The position numbers and the translations under genes are program-made. From contig NZ_RCZG01000009.1 of assembly GCF_006439015.1 (NCBI RefSeq), forward strand, positions 126,348 through 190,347: 64,000 nucleotides of DNA, given 5' to 3'. This document shows, piece by piece, positions 53,098-61,594 of this stretch (position 1 is the first letter of the stretch; each line of letters opens with the position of its first letter). Source of the DNA: Mycolicibacterium hodleri (lineage in GTDB: Bacteria > Actinomycetota > Actinomycetes > Mycobacteriales > Mycobacteriaceae). Under the pieces are notes generated by a model. That model made no database searches. It saw only the letters and a program-made list of their open reading frames with translations, and was not told the DNA's origin.

Positions 53098-54582
53098 TCA
53101 GGCTATCGTGTAGTCACTCAACGGGAACCGGTCCTGTTCCTTCACTGCATGGCGCACCGACGTCGGCCGGAATAGCGGTGCTTCACCCGAGCTGTTGAAC
53201 CAGTATGACCTCGACGTCGCGCAATTACCGAGGTGAAACACTGAGTCGTCGAGGAGGTCGAGCATCTCCTGCAGGAAGCGGGCGTTGGCCTGCTCCGTCA
53301 CCTCAAAGGTGTTCGCGCCGTTGCGTTGCAGCTCGCCGAACAAGCGATTCATGTGGCGCATCTGGTACTCAACGGTGTCGAACCAGGACATGCCAACCCA
53401 CGCGTAGGGGCTGGCTTGCGTCAACATGTTCGGGAACATCGGCACGGTGACGCCCTCGTAGGCCTGGAACCTGTTCTCACGCCACCACTTACCGAGATTG
53501 CGACCATCCCGGCCGATTACCTCGATGGCCGGCAGGTTGGACTCCCACACATCGAACCCGGTTGCCAGGACCAGCGTATCGATGTCGCGTTTGCTGCCAT
53601 CCCGGGAGACGATGCCATCGGGCTCGATCCGCTCGATCCCGGCGGTCTCCAGATGCACGTGCGGTTTGGTCAACGCCTTGTAGAAGGTATTCGACAGCGT
53701 CGGCCTCTTGCAGCCGAAGTCATAGTCCGGCGTCAGCTTGCGGCGTAACTCCTTGTCGCGTACCGACAGGAATCGGTGGAGCCCGCCGATGGCCGCCGCC
53801 GCGCGGTTCACCGGCCTGAAGCGCCGGAACTTCCACATCGCCACCGTCACCATCAGGTCCATGAAGCCGTCGGTCGACATCCGCAGGAGCCGCTGCGCGG
53901 CAGGGAGTCGAGCGAAGAGCCGCTGGGTGGCCGGAGTGAAGCCCAGGTCGAACTTGGGCATCACCCAGATGGGCGTGCGCTGATAGACGGTGAGCTCGGA
54001 GACGTCTTCGGCCAGCGCCGGAACGAGCTGTACGCCGGTCGATCCAGTGCCGATGATGGCGGCTTTTTTGCCTTCCAGCGAATAACTGTCATCCCACTTG
54101 GCAGCGTGCACGATGCGTCCAGCGAACGTTTCGATGCCGGGGATGTCTGGCGTGCGAGGTTGGCAGAGATAGCCGGTCGCGAGCACCAGGAACCGGGCTC
54201 GCAACGTCTCGCCTCCGGCGAGAGACACCAGCCAGACGGCGGCATCCTCGTCCCAGCGGGCACCTTCGACGACGGTGTTGAACCGCATGTAGCGGCGGAC
54301 GTCGTACTTGTCGGCGACGTGTTCGGCGTATTGCTTCAGCTCGACGCCCGGCGCGTAGAGGCGCGACCAGTACGGGTTGGGTTCGAACCAGTAGGAATAC
54401 GTGGTCGAGGGCACGTCAACCGTCAAACCGGGATAACGGTTGACGTGCCATGTACCGCCGAGGTCGTCCTCGCGATCGACGATCGCGATGTCCTGATACC
54501 CCATCCGGTTGAACTGGATGGCGGCACCGATACCCCCGAACCCCGCACCGACGATTACTGCATCTAATTGCTGGGAGCTCAC
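53098..54582 (-). CDS. Baeyer-Villiger-type flavin monooxygenase (paralogue 2)
   Basis: 494 aa, collinear with the gene at 47058 over its whole length. FAD motif GAGFGG at 12-17, BVMO signature FAGRIVHAAKW at 153-163, NADPH motif GTGSTG at 178-183; the C-terminus (QDRFPLSDYTIA) is nearly the same as paralogue 1 (QDNFPLSDYSIA). GTG start at 54582, 15 nt after the secreted-protein stop, so translational coupling with that gene is likely. Followed by the P450 gene. Substrate not known; ketones or steroid-like ketones are plausible given family. Confidence 0.9.
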   Translation of the reverse strand: MSSQQLDAVIVGAGFGGIGAAIQFNRMGYQDIAIVDREDDLGGTWHVNRYPGLTVDVPSTTYSYWFEPNPYWSRLYAPGVELKQYAEHVADKYDVRRYMRFNTVVEGARWDEDAAVWLVSLAGGETLRARFLVLATGYLCQPRTPDIPGIETFAGRIVHAAKWDDSYSLEGKKAAIIGTGSTGVQLVPALAEDVSELTVYQRTPIWVMPKFDLGFTPATQRLFARLPAAQRLLRMSTDGFMDLMVTVAMWKFRRFRPVNRAAAAIGGLHRFLSVRDKELRRKLTPDYDFGCKRPTLSNTFYKALTKPHVHLETAGIERIEPDGIVSRDGSKRDIDTLVLATGFDVWESNLPAIEVIGRDGRNLGKWWRENRFQAYEGVTVPMFPNMLTQASPYAWVGMSWFDTVEYQMRHMNRLFGELQRNGANTFEVTEQANARFLQEMLDLLDDSVFHLGNCATSRSYWFNSSGEAPLFRPTSVRHAVKEQDRFPLSDYTIA

Positions 54583-54597
54583 AAGGCGATACTACGT

Positions 54598-56205
54598 CTA
54601 TCCATCGGTGTTGCCAGAACCGCCGGACGCTCCGCCCTTGTCGCTGTCCGCAGCCTTGGCGACCTTGTTGGCCTTGGGTGTCTTGGCTACCTTGGGCGCC
54701 GTGTCCCCGCTGGTGCTGGCGGTGTCACCGGACGTCTTGGAGCCCTTGAACGGGTTCGAGAAGGCATCCTTGATGGCGCCGGCCAAGCCATTCTCAGGCT
54801 TCGCGTGCTTGGGCGTGGGCTTCGGCTTGCTGACCTCCGGCGTCGAAGTGGTGCTGGTCGCCTGATCGAGGGTGTTTGCCGCCGGGGTCGGATCTTCCGT
54901 CCCGGCTGCATTGACCGCTGCTGCCGCGGCCGCCACGTCCTCTTCCGGGGTCGCCTGCGTCTTCTCGGGCTTGGCCAGCAGCTTCTTCAGCAACGGCGTG
55001 TTGGACGAATTGGTGGTGTCGGTGGCGGTGCTGTCCGCGGCGGCCAGTGTCGTCATCGTGGTGCCCTGCGTGAAGGGGCCCACCGGAGGCGTGAACGGCG
55101 GAGCTTGGGTGCCAGGGTTGATCGGCCCGGGAATGGGCAGGTGGTCGGGGTTTGGGACGAGATAGGCGCACAGCGTGCACTGGGTGCCCAGAACGAAGGG
55201 ATTCAGGAAGGTGTTGAACCCCTTGACCAAGTTGACCAGCGTGCTGACGGTCATAGCAAGCGTCGGAACCTTGATGGTCGAGAAGTCCGGCGTCTGCAGA
55301 AGGCTGTTGTAGAAGTTCGTGAACGGAGCCGACAGGTCAAGCTTGACCGTTTGCCCTGATTGCGGAACCTGGGGGCCAGCGGGATCGAGGATGTTGCAGG
55401 CGCCCTCGTCGGTGCAGGTGATGGGATCCGTCACCGTGGGGAAGGTGTAACCATCGGTGAACAGTTTGTAGATGTTCTGCAGCTGCAGGCTGTCGCCGAG
55501 GATGCTGAAGATGTCGGGGCAGGCGCCAAGCCCGGTGCCGGTGCAACCGACGCTCATGGGGAGCTGGGAAGCGGCGATCGCGGTGACGATGTTGCCAAGG
55601 CCGACAGACAGCGCGGGGATCGGCACGGCCACGTTCAACAACGCCTGGTACCTGGCGATGTCACCGGGATCTGTCCCCAGCACGTTGGTGGGACTGTAGA
55701 CCCAGATGTTCCCGGCGAAGTTTAGGTCCGAGGTCAATCCGACGACCTGACCCTCGGGCCGCTGAAAGAGCACGTTGTCGAAATTCGGCGTGAAGCTGAA
55801 ACCGGAGTTGGGCTCTGCGCCCAAGTTCAGCGGGTTGCCCGTGCCGTCGTCGCCGGTGCCCAGAGCCGTCAGCAGGTTGTACGGGATGTTCGCCAGTGTG
55901 ATGAGCAGGTTGGCCGGGATGTTGAAGACGGAGGGTCCGGCAGTAGCCGCCAGGGTCTGGAACGCAGAGGGCGTGCCGTTGGCCATGAAGGAGGGAAGCG
56001 AGGACACGCCGCACACCGTGCTGTCGGTAGCGGCGCCGGTGCAGGAGGTGACGCTGGCAACGAGATCCACCGACGCGGTGGAGACGCGGATGTCGGAGCC
56101 CGGCGATGCGATCTGCGTTGGCGCGATCGGAGTCACCGAGATGATGCTGGCTCCGACAAGGGCCACGCCCGCGGTGACGTAGGGACGTAGGGCGGCGGCG
56201 GACAT
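54598..56205 (-). CDS. Secreted protein with PYVTAGVALVGAS leader and low-complexity tail (paralogue 1)
   Basis: 535 aa. Signal peptide LRPYVTAGVALVGASIISVTPIA (about 6-28). The mature part has Cys pairs (SCTGAATDSTVC, GCTGTGLGACPD, QCTLCAY), a FNIPANLLITLANIPYNLL repeat-like motif and a VYSPTNVLGTDPGDIARYQALLNVAVPIPALS block shared with the paralogue at 58156. The last ~170 residues are Ala/Thr/Pro/Lys-rich, then LAGAIKDAFSNPFKG and an S/T/G/K tail. The leader is common to many mycobacterial exported proteins; function unknown. Heads a likely operon with the monooxygenase and P450. Confidence 0.8.
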   Translation of the reverse strand: MSAAALRPYVTAGVALVGASIISVTPIAPTQIASPGSDIRVSTASVDLVASVTSCTGAATDSTVCGVSSLPSFMANGTPSAFQTLAATAGPSVFNIPANLLITLANIPYNLLTALGTGDDGTGNPLNLGAEPNSGFSFTPNFDNVLFQRPEGQVVGLTSDLNFAGNIWVYSPTNVLGTDPGDIARYQALLNVAVPIPALSVGLGNIVTAIAASQLPMSVGCTGTGLGACPDIFSILGDSLQLQNIYKLFTDGYTFPTVTDPITCTDEGACNILDPAGPQVPQSGQTVKLDLSAPFTNFYNSLLQTPDFSTIKVPTLAMTVSTLVNLVKGFNTFLNPFVLGTQCTLCAYLVPNPDHLPIPGPINPGTQAPPFTPPVGPFTQGTTMTTLAAADSTATDTTNSSNTPLLKKLLAKPEKTQATPEEDVAAAAAAVNAAGTEDPTPAANTLDQATSTTSTPEVSKPKPTPKHAKPENGLAGAIKDAFSNPFKGSKTSGDTASTSGDTAPKVAKTPKANKVAKAADSDKGGASGGSGNTDG

Positions 56206-56264
56206 AGCGCCCCCTTTCTGAAGTGAAGGCTCCGCGCGTTGCTGAGCGACGTGTGACAGCGAAG

Positions 56265-56293
56265 AACGTATCCAAAAAGTTACCGAGTGTCCA
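56265..56293 (-). promoter_or_regulatory. Promoter of the secreted protein-monooxygenase-P450 operon
   Basis: Minus strand: TGGACA (-35, 56293-56288), 17-bp spacer, TACGTT (-10, 56270-56265). The stretch around it, including CTTTTTGGATACGTTC, is nearly identical to that upstream of the paralogue at 59532. Predicted 5' leader about 50 nt. Confidence 0.7.
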
Positions 56294-56329
56294 GCAAATC
56301 GAAGTGTTTCATCACTAACTGCGTCTTTG

Positions 56330-56345
56330 CTGACGACGACGTCAG
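56330..56345. promoter_or_regulatory. Palindrome CTGACG-N4-CGTCAG upstream of paralogue 1
   Basis: CTGACG (56330-56335), ACGA, CGTCAG (56340-56345), flanked on the minus strand by TT before and CAAA after. It stands 36 bp upstream of the -35. An equivalent site occurs upstream of paralogue 2. Confidence 0.65.
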
Positions 56346-56419
56346 AATGACGCAGGCCGATACTAGGGCAAACTGAGTCGAGACGCAGGTCCACCGATTT
56401 GGGCGACTGTGGGAACGAA

Positions 56420-57202
56420 TCAGAGTCCGCGCGCACCGAGCCAAGCGTGAATTCGCTCCGCGACGGCCTGCCAACCCGGCTCGAGCATCATGTCGTGGCC
56501 CATGTTCGGGAAGAACTCCGGGTCGATCCCGTAGGCGCGTGCCGTTGCGCGGACCTCGCGAGGTGTGACCGCCCCGTCGTCGGCAGCACCCAACACCAGC
56601 ATCGGGTTCGTCACCCGATCGGGTCTTGGCCGCGTCATCACACCGTCGAGACCGGAGCGGGCGCTCTCCTCCTGTAATCGACTCGCGTACTCGACGACCA
56701 GGCGTTCCGGCGTGTGCGTCGAGAAGAATCGCTCGCGTGCCAGTGGGGGCGTGCTGACGAAGGGCAACGATTCACCGGTCACTGAGAGTTTCGCGAAGTG
56801 CCACGGGTGCTTTCTCATCCAGCGAAGTCCGGACCCCAAAAAGCCGGTCGGGGGCATCGACGCCATCAAGACGCCGGCGGGAGCGGCTCGTGTTTCCAGA
56901 TACCTCTGCACGATGACACCGGCCATGGAGTGCCCTATCACTACCGGCCGAACGGGGAGTTCGTCGGCCACGGACGTGACGTCCTCGAGGTAGTCGTCGA
57001 ATGAACAGTCGCGCAGGCGCTTCCCAGCCGGGCTCTGTCCGTGACCTCGGAGACTCAACGCGAGAGCGCGATATCCCTTGTCGGCGAAGAAGTTCAAGAA
57101 GTGCTCATCCCAGCACCAGGCTGCGTGCCACGCGCCGTGGACGAAGAGCAGAGGGACGGGATGGGCGTCGCTGGCACGGCCCTTGTCGATAACCTCTAGC
57201 AT
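56420..57202 (-). CDS. Alpha/beta hydrolase
   Basis: 260 aa with a complete fold: LLFVHGAWHAAWCWDEHFLNFFADKGYRALALSLRGHGQS (oxyanion HGAW), GHSMAG near 90-95 (Ser nucleophile), a lid segment, LVLGAADDGAVTPRE (Asp) and NMGHDMMLEPGW (His). Start ATG 57202 (MLEVIDKGRAS), since the frame upstream to 57766 is antisense to the SDR. No signal peptide. Related to small esterases and salicylate-esterase-like enzymes. It lies upstream of the secreted-protein gene on the same strand (215-nt gap holding that gene's promoter) and is divergent from an SDR. Confidence 0.88.
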   Translation of the reverse strand: MLEVIDKGRASDAHPVPLLFVHGAWHAAWCWDEHFLNFFADKGYRALALSLRGHGQSPAGKRLRDCSFDDYLEDVTSVADELPVRPVVIGHSMAGVIVQRYLETRAAPAGVLMASMPPTGFLGSGLRWMRKHPWHFAKLSVTGESLPFVSTPPLARERFFSTHTPERLVVEYASRLQEESARSGLDGVMTRPRPDRVTNPMLVLGAADDGAVTPREVRATARAYGIDPEFFPNMGHDMMLEPGWQAVAERIHAWLGARGL

Positions 57203-57250
57203 CGCCGACAGCGTAGTCACCGACGGTGTCTGTGTACCATTCGGCCCACC

Positions 57251-58039
57251 ATGAGCCTTCCGAACGCGAACCCCGACAACACCGTCGTCATCACCGGTGC
57301 GTCGTCGGGAATCGGCCAAGAGATCGCTCGGGGTCTTGGGAGTCGCTCGTATCCACTGGTGCTCGTGGCACGACGACGGGATCGTCTCGATGAGTTCGCC
57401 GACGGGCTCCGCCAGCGGTATTCGGTGGACGTCGACGTCATGCCGCTTGATCTCAACGAAAGTATGGCGCGCGCCACACTTGCCGAACGCATCGGAGATG
57501 AGTCCATCGCCGGTCTGGTGAACAGTGCCGGTTTCGGCACCAGCGGACTCTTTCATTCGCTGCCACCGCAACGAGAGAGCGAACAAGTAGTCCTCAACGC
57601 CCTCGCGTTGATGGAACTCACTCGCGCTGCCCTGCCAGGGATGATCGACCGGGGTGGGGGTGCCGTGCTGAACATCGGATCCATCGCCGGCTTTCAGCCC
57701 TTGCCCGGCGCCGCCGTCTACGCCGCCACCAAGGCATTCGTGCAGACCCTCTCCGAAGCAGTGCACGAAGAGCTGCGCGGAACCGGGGTGTCCTGCACGG
57801 TGCTGTCCCCCGGGCCGGTGCCGACGGAATGGTGGGAGATCGCCGGCGAGGGAACGCCAGGAGGCATCGCACAGGTGTCCCTAAAGTACGTTGCCGAATC
57901 CGCGATCGCAGCAATGCTCAAGGGAAAGCGCAGTGTCGTACCAGGCCTGGTCCCCAAGGCGGCCGGTTTCGGGGGCAGGTTCATGCCGCGAAGGGTGCTG
58001 TTGCCAGCGTTGCGGAACGCTGCCGCGCGCCGGAGATGA
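57251..58039 (+). CDS. Short-chain dehydrogenase/reductase
   Basis: 262 aa. TGASSGIGQEIARGLG near 15-30, catalytic Ser in NIGSIAGF near 143, YAATK near 157-161. SPGPVPTEWW follows and matches fatty-acyl-type SDRs. No signal peptide. It is divergent from the alpha/beta hydrolase gene with a 48-nt spacer, so the two may share regulation. A 14-bp-arm hairpin follows at 58085. Confidence 0.88.
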   Translation: MSLPNANPDNTVVITGASSGIGQEIARGLGSRSYPLVLVARRRDRLDEFADGLRQRYSVDVDVMPLDLNESMARATLAERIGDESIAGLVNSAGFGTSGLFHSLPPQRESEQVVLNALALMELTRAALPGMIDRGGGAVLNIGSIAGFQPLPGAAVYAATKAFVQTLSEAVHEELRGTGVSCTVLSPGPVPTEWWEIAGEGTPGGIAQVSLKYVAESAIAAMLKGKRSVVPGLVPKAAGFGGRFMPRRVLLPALRNAAARRR

Positions 58040-58084
58040 ACAGCCCCGATTAGGCCTGCCGGGCGTGCATCAGCCCACCAATTA

Positions 58085-58114
58085 ACTTGCAGCGCAACGG
58101 GTTGCGCTGCAAGT
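58085..58114. terminator. Bidirectional hairpin terminator between convergent genes
   Basis: ACTTGCAGCGCAAC (58085-58098) and GTTGCGCTGCAAGT (58101-58114) are perfect 14-bp arms separated by GG. It lies 45 nt after the SDR stop and 41 nt after the stop of the minus-strand secreted gene. No U-tract on either side. Confidence 0.75.
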
Positions 58115-58155
58115 CAGCCGACACGATCACTACCTCGCCAAAACGGGCTCGGCTG

Positions 58156-59532
58156 CTATTCTCCGGAATCGGCTGTGCCAACCTCTCCACCGCCGACGCT
58201 GGCGCTGGACTTGGTGGCGTCCCCGGCCTTCTTGGTGCCGCCCTTGAAGCCGTTGATGTTGTCTTGCAGAGACTTCATCGCATCCGCCAGGCTGCCACCG
58301 GACTTGCGGTGCTTCGGACCCACCTGCCCGGGCGTTGCCTTGAAGCTGTCCTTCTTCACCTGAGCCGCGGGCGCGGTGTCCGGCGTCGTCACGGCCTGGG
58401 CCGCCGGACTCCCAGCGTTGAGCGACTTCACTGCCTTGGCCAGGTCCGCCGACGAGTCGTCAGGGGGCGCAGCGGAACTGGGCGTCACCTCAACGGCGGT
58501 GGCGCCAGGGTCGGCCGTGGTGGCGAGGGCCGTCTTGGTGTCGGTCGTCTTCGCGACGGTCGCGGGCCCTTGGCCCGGCGGGTAGTGCGGGTCGTAGTTC
58601 CCGTAGAGGTACTTGGGCTGGTAAACCCCCGCGTAGCCGTCGGCGGGATCCCGATTGCAGTTGCCGCACAAGATCGGCGAGAGCGCACGGAAGACGTAGG
58701 CCAGACCGGTCTCATCCGGGTTGTAGTACTCGCTGTTCTGCACGAACGGGTAGAAGCTGTTGAACAACGCCGATCCGAGCCTGGCGAAGGCGGCGCCCGC
58801 CTCGGCCAGCGTGACGCTCTGTGGGCCGGTGGGCGTTGCGACCAATGAGGCCAGGAATGCCTTGCCGGGCGCGTCGGGATCGAGCTGCACGTATCCGTCG
58901 GGATACCCGACCGATGACCCGTCGAAGGGGTTCACTTTGGCGGGGAACGTGTACCCCGAATACAGCTGGGAGGTCGGCACCTTCAATGTCTCGCTCAGAA
59001 TCGCGGCGGGATCCGGGCAGGCACCGGGAAGGGCCGCGCAGCCGGCATTCACCGGGAAGTTGGCCTGCGCCCAGACGACCGCCTGCTCGCCGATCACCGA
59101 CGAAAGGGCCGGAAATGGAATCAGCAGGTTGTAGATGGCCCTCAACTTGTCGGGATCGGCCTGGTCGAAGCCGAAGGCATTGGTCGGGCTCCACACCAGC
59201 AGGCTGCCCGTCTCTTCCAACGACTTCGCGAGCAGGTTCATACCGGCGACCTCTGCCGCTGGAATGCTGACGATGGCGTTGAAGAGGTTCACCGGAATGT
59301 TGAAGATGTTGTTTGCGGTGATGGTGGGATAGGTCGCCGGGGCGTCGGCACCACCACACACTGCACCGTCGGTCGTCACGCACGTCGCTGCCGCCAGGCT
59401 GACGTCCATGGCCACCGCGCGGTGCTCGGGACGCGCTGCCGAAGCTTGTGGCGCGATCGGCGTGACGGCTATCAGGCTCGCCCCCACCAGCGCCACCCCC
59501 GCCGTGACATACGGACTCATTCCAGCAGGCAT
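58156..59532 (-). CDS. Secreted protein with PYVTAGVALVGAS leader and low-complexity tail (paralogue 2)
   Basis: 458 aa. Leader MSPYVTAGVALVGASLIAVTPIA, near-identical to paralogue 1. The mature part shares NIFNIPVNLFNAIVSIP, a LVWSPTNAFGFDQADPDKLRAIYNLLIPFPALS block, GCAALPGACPD and a CGNCN motif, so the two are diverged copies. The last ~120 residues form an Ala/Thr/Lys-rich linker, then LADAMKSLQDNINGFKG and a G/S/T tail. ATG 59532 follows AAAGGGAC. Function unknown. Its upstream region repeats paralogue 1's promoter and palindrome. Confidence 0.8.
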   Translation of the reverse strand: MPAGMSPYVTAGVALVGASLIAVTPIAPQASAARPEHRAVAMDVSLAAATCVTTDGAVCGGADAPATYPTITANNIFNIPVNLFNAIVSIPAAEVAGMNLLAKSLEETGSLLVWSPTNAFGFDQADPDKLRAIYNLLIPFPALSSVIGEQAVVWAQANFPVNAGCAALPGACPDPAAILSETLKVPTSQLYSGYTFPAKVNPFDGSSVGYPDGYVQLDPDAPGKAFLASLVATPTGPQSVTLAEAGAAFARLGSALFNSFYPFVQNSEYYNPDETGLAYVFRALSPILCGNCNRDPADGYAGVYQPKYLYGNYDPHYPPGQGPATVAKTTDTKTALATTADPGATAVEVTPSSAAPPDDSSADLAKAVKSLNAGSPAAQAVTTPDTAPAAQVKKDSFKATPGQVGPKHRKSGGSLADAMKSLQDNINGFKGGTKKAGDATKSSASVGGGEVGTADSGE

Positions 59533-59572
59533 TACGTCCCTTTCACGCTGCATACAACCCGACCCGAGGAGG

Positions 59573-59601
59573 AACGTATCCAAAAAGAGATCGAGAGTCC
59601 A
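59573..59601 (-). promoter_or_regulatory. Promoter of secreted paralogue 2
   Basis: Minus strand: TGGACT (-35, 59601-59596), 17-bp spacer, TACGTT (-10, 59578-59573), with CTTTTTGGATACGTTC shared with paralogue 1. Confidence 0.7.
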
Positions 59602-59627
59602 GCCAAACGCCGACATTGCCGCATTTG

Positions 59628-59643
59628 CTGACGGCGACGTCAG
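59628..59643. promoter_or_regulatory. Palindrome CTGACG-N4-CGTCAG upstream of paralogue 2
   Basis: CTGACG (59628-59633), GCGA, CGTCAG (59638-59643), 26 bp upstream of the -35; minus-strand flanks TT and CAAA are as at paralogue 1. The difference from paralogue 1 spacing is exactly 10 bp. Confidence 0.65.
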
Positions 59644-60321
59644 AAACGCACACGGCCGGTGTCGGTGAACATCACCGACGCGCGCGGACCACCTGGAATC
59701 TCGACCATGCTGCAAACGTGGCAACGCCAACCGCCGACGCAATTGGCGCACGAAATGGGTAGCGCGCCATGCCGGCGACCCGTTCGCCGCGACGGCGTCA
59801 ACCCGGGCGCGCGCATCGCGCGGGGTCGCACCGTCGGAAACCAGGAGCTGATGCAGGCGCGGAATGCCTAGGTCTTTGAGTAACAGTCCCGGCCGATGGC
59901 TTCCCACTGCCCCCGGTCTTCGCAAGCGATGGGTCGCCAGTCGAGGGTCGCAACCACGGTTGCTGATCCGTGACGCCGAATCCGCTCGACGACGTCACGA
60001 CGCCGCACTGATCAACGACGCTCGGCAAACTTGGCGGGGCCACGCGCCAAAGGCCGTGTGGTACGCGGATCTGATGCGGGAGGCCATTCGCAGGACGTTG
60101 GCGTGGCGGTAGCCACGGGCACCTGGGCACGTCGCCTTAGCCAGCGGCTCGACCTCGGTTTCGAGACGACACCACCCAGACGGGGCCACCATTCGCGGAG
60201 CAGGATGCTGCTGGGTCGGCCATTCTGCTCGGCACCATGACGTCGGCTACGGCGCTGCGGCCGTCACCGGTGATGCGGACTCATCCGCTGCGGGCCTCGT
60301 CACCTGGTGGGGTCGGGGTGC
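59644..60321. other. Intergenic region without a convincing gene
   Basis: About 680 nt upstream of paralogue 2 and downstream of the nitroreductase. Several open frames exist on both strands (for instance 59864-60112 plus) but none has recognisable homology or a good start context; a minus-strand LLLKDLG...ARVDAVAANG stretch may be a relic of an unknown gene. No repeats or palindromes beyond the one listed. Confidence 0.6.
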
Positions 60322-61062
60322 CTAGGTGGCGAACCAGGCACGATTGCCGTAGGAGTCGAGATGGGTAACCTCATCGACCGGCCTGCGAGTCGTTGGACCA
60401 TAACGTCCTCTCGGCCATCCAAGGGGGACGATGCAGCACGGGGTGACCGAGACCGGCAGCTTCAGAATTCGGCGAGATGACGTCACGTTCCAGAGCGGAA
60501 GCGTGATCAGCGAAGCGCCCAACCCCATGGCCCGAGCCGCGAGCAACAAGTTCTGCACACTCGGGTAGATCGATCCGAAGAACGCCGACGCCGCCGCGTG
60601 TGGCATGGGGACGTAGGGCACCCGCCCTTCGCGAGCAGTCAGACGCAGGCATGCGACTACGAGAACCGGTATCTCCTCGAAGTGGTCGACCTGCCACTGC
60701 ACGGCACGGGCGGTCTTCGCCATCGACTCGTCGTATTCCGCGATGTTGCGAACCACGCCGCGGTGGTACACCTTCCACGCCATCCGATAGCGGCGGGCGA
60801 GCTTCTTCTTGACCTTGGGGTCCTTCACGATGATGAACTCCCAGTTCTGCCCGTCTGCCCCGGTTGGTGCGCGTAGCGCGAGCTCGATGCATTTCAGCAC
60901 CACCGCGTCGTCCACCGGATCGGGAAGGACCCGTCGCACCGCCCGCTGGGTCATCATGGCGTCGAGCATCGGCATCTGCAGGCGGGCCATCGCTTCGGCG
61001 GTCGGCGTGGTCGGTGCGGACCCGTTCGACACGGGCGGACCGGCCTCGTTCGTGTCAGCCAT
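60322..61062 (-). CDS. Nitroreductase-family protein
   Basis: About 246 aa. MMTQRAVRRVLPDPVDDAVVLKCIELALRAPTGADGQNWEFIIVKD is the standard FMN-binding opening with the R-x-x-R and G-x-N-x-Q/W motifs; the later YPSVQNLLLAARAMGLGASLITL matches the dimer and FMN-contact region. Substrate unknown. ATG 61062 (MADTNEAGPPVSN) overlaps the SRPBCC gene by 8 nt. Last gene of flavodoxin-SRPBCC-nitroreductase. Confidence 0.88.
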   Translation of the reverse strand: MADTNEAGPPVSNGSAPTTPTAEAMARLQMPMLDAMMTQRAVRRVLPDPVDDAVVLKCIELALRAPTGADGQNWEFIIVKDPKVKKKLARRYRMAWKVYHRGVVRNIAEYDESMAKTARAVQWQVDHFEEIPVLVVACLRLTAREGRVPYVPMPHAAASAFFGSIYPSVQNLLLAARAMGLGASLITLPLWNVTSSRRILKLPVSVTPCCIVPLGWPRGRYGPTTRRPVDEVTHLDSYGNRAWFAT

Positions 61063-61561
61063 GGGCTGCGATCCACTCGGTCGTGAAGCGTTGCACCCCG
61101 GGTATCTCATCGGCGATCTGACTACCGAGGTACTTCTCGATCGTGCCGCCGACCAACGGAATCCGTACCTCGAGAGTTCCAGCGAAGGTCAGCCTCGAGC
61201 CATCCGCCAGGGGTGCCAGCACGGCACTGCCGGCGCCCGACGCGGGAGCGCCAACCGCCGTGATGGCGACCTCTCCGTGAACCTCGCCCCGGTGATTCGG
61301 ACGCCACGTCTCCTTCCGCAGCACCTTTAGGTCGCCGGTGAAGACCTTGCCAAGAGGGCCTGGCAGCATGTCGTGGCGCAAATCTTGGGTGGTGGCCACG
61401 TCAACCGTGCCATCGCCGGCCACGACCAGCGACTCCAGCGTCATGGCATCGCCTCCGTAAGCCGCCAGGCGGTCGAGCCAGTAGTGCTCGAGGCCGAACG
61501 CCAGGTGGATGGCTTCCACGGTCGCCGTCGTTTCGGTGGACACGTCAAAGGACTTCGGCAC
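61055..61561 (-). CDS. DUF2505-like SRPBCC protein
   Basis: 168 aa with alternating strands and a final helix (EKYLGSQIADEIPGVQRFTTEWIAAH), characteristic of the DUF2505 SRPBCC proteins of actinobacteria. It begins MPKSFDVSTETTATVEAIHLAFGLEHYWLDRLAAYGGD. Ligand-binding function unproven. Middle gene of a three-gene operon with a flavodoxin-like and a nitroreductase protein. Confidence 0.8.
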   Translation of the reverse strand: MPKSFDVSTETTATVEAIHLAFGLEHYWLDRLAAYGGDAMTLESLVVAGDGTVDVATTQDLRHDMLPGPLGKVFTGDLKVLRKETWRPNHRGEVHGEVAITAVGAPASGAGSAVLAPLADGSRLTFAGTLEVRIPLVGGTIEKYLGSQIADEIPGVQRFTTEWIAAHG

Positions 61562-61594
61562 GACAATCCAAACCGTCGTAGGTACCCAAAGAAC

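Noticed and set aside
59864..60112. 82-codon plus-strand frame
   Set aside because: Arg/Trp-rich, no family, no ribosome site; treated as noncoding.
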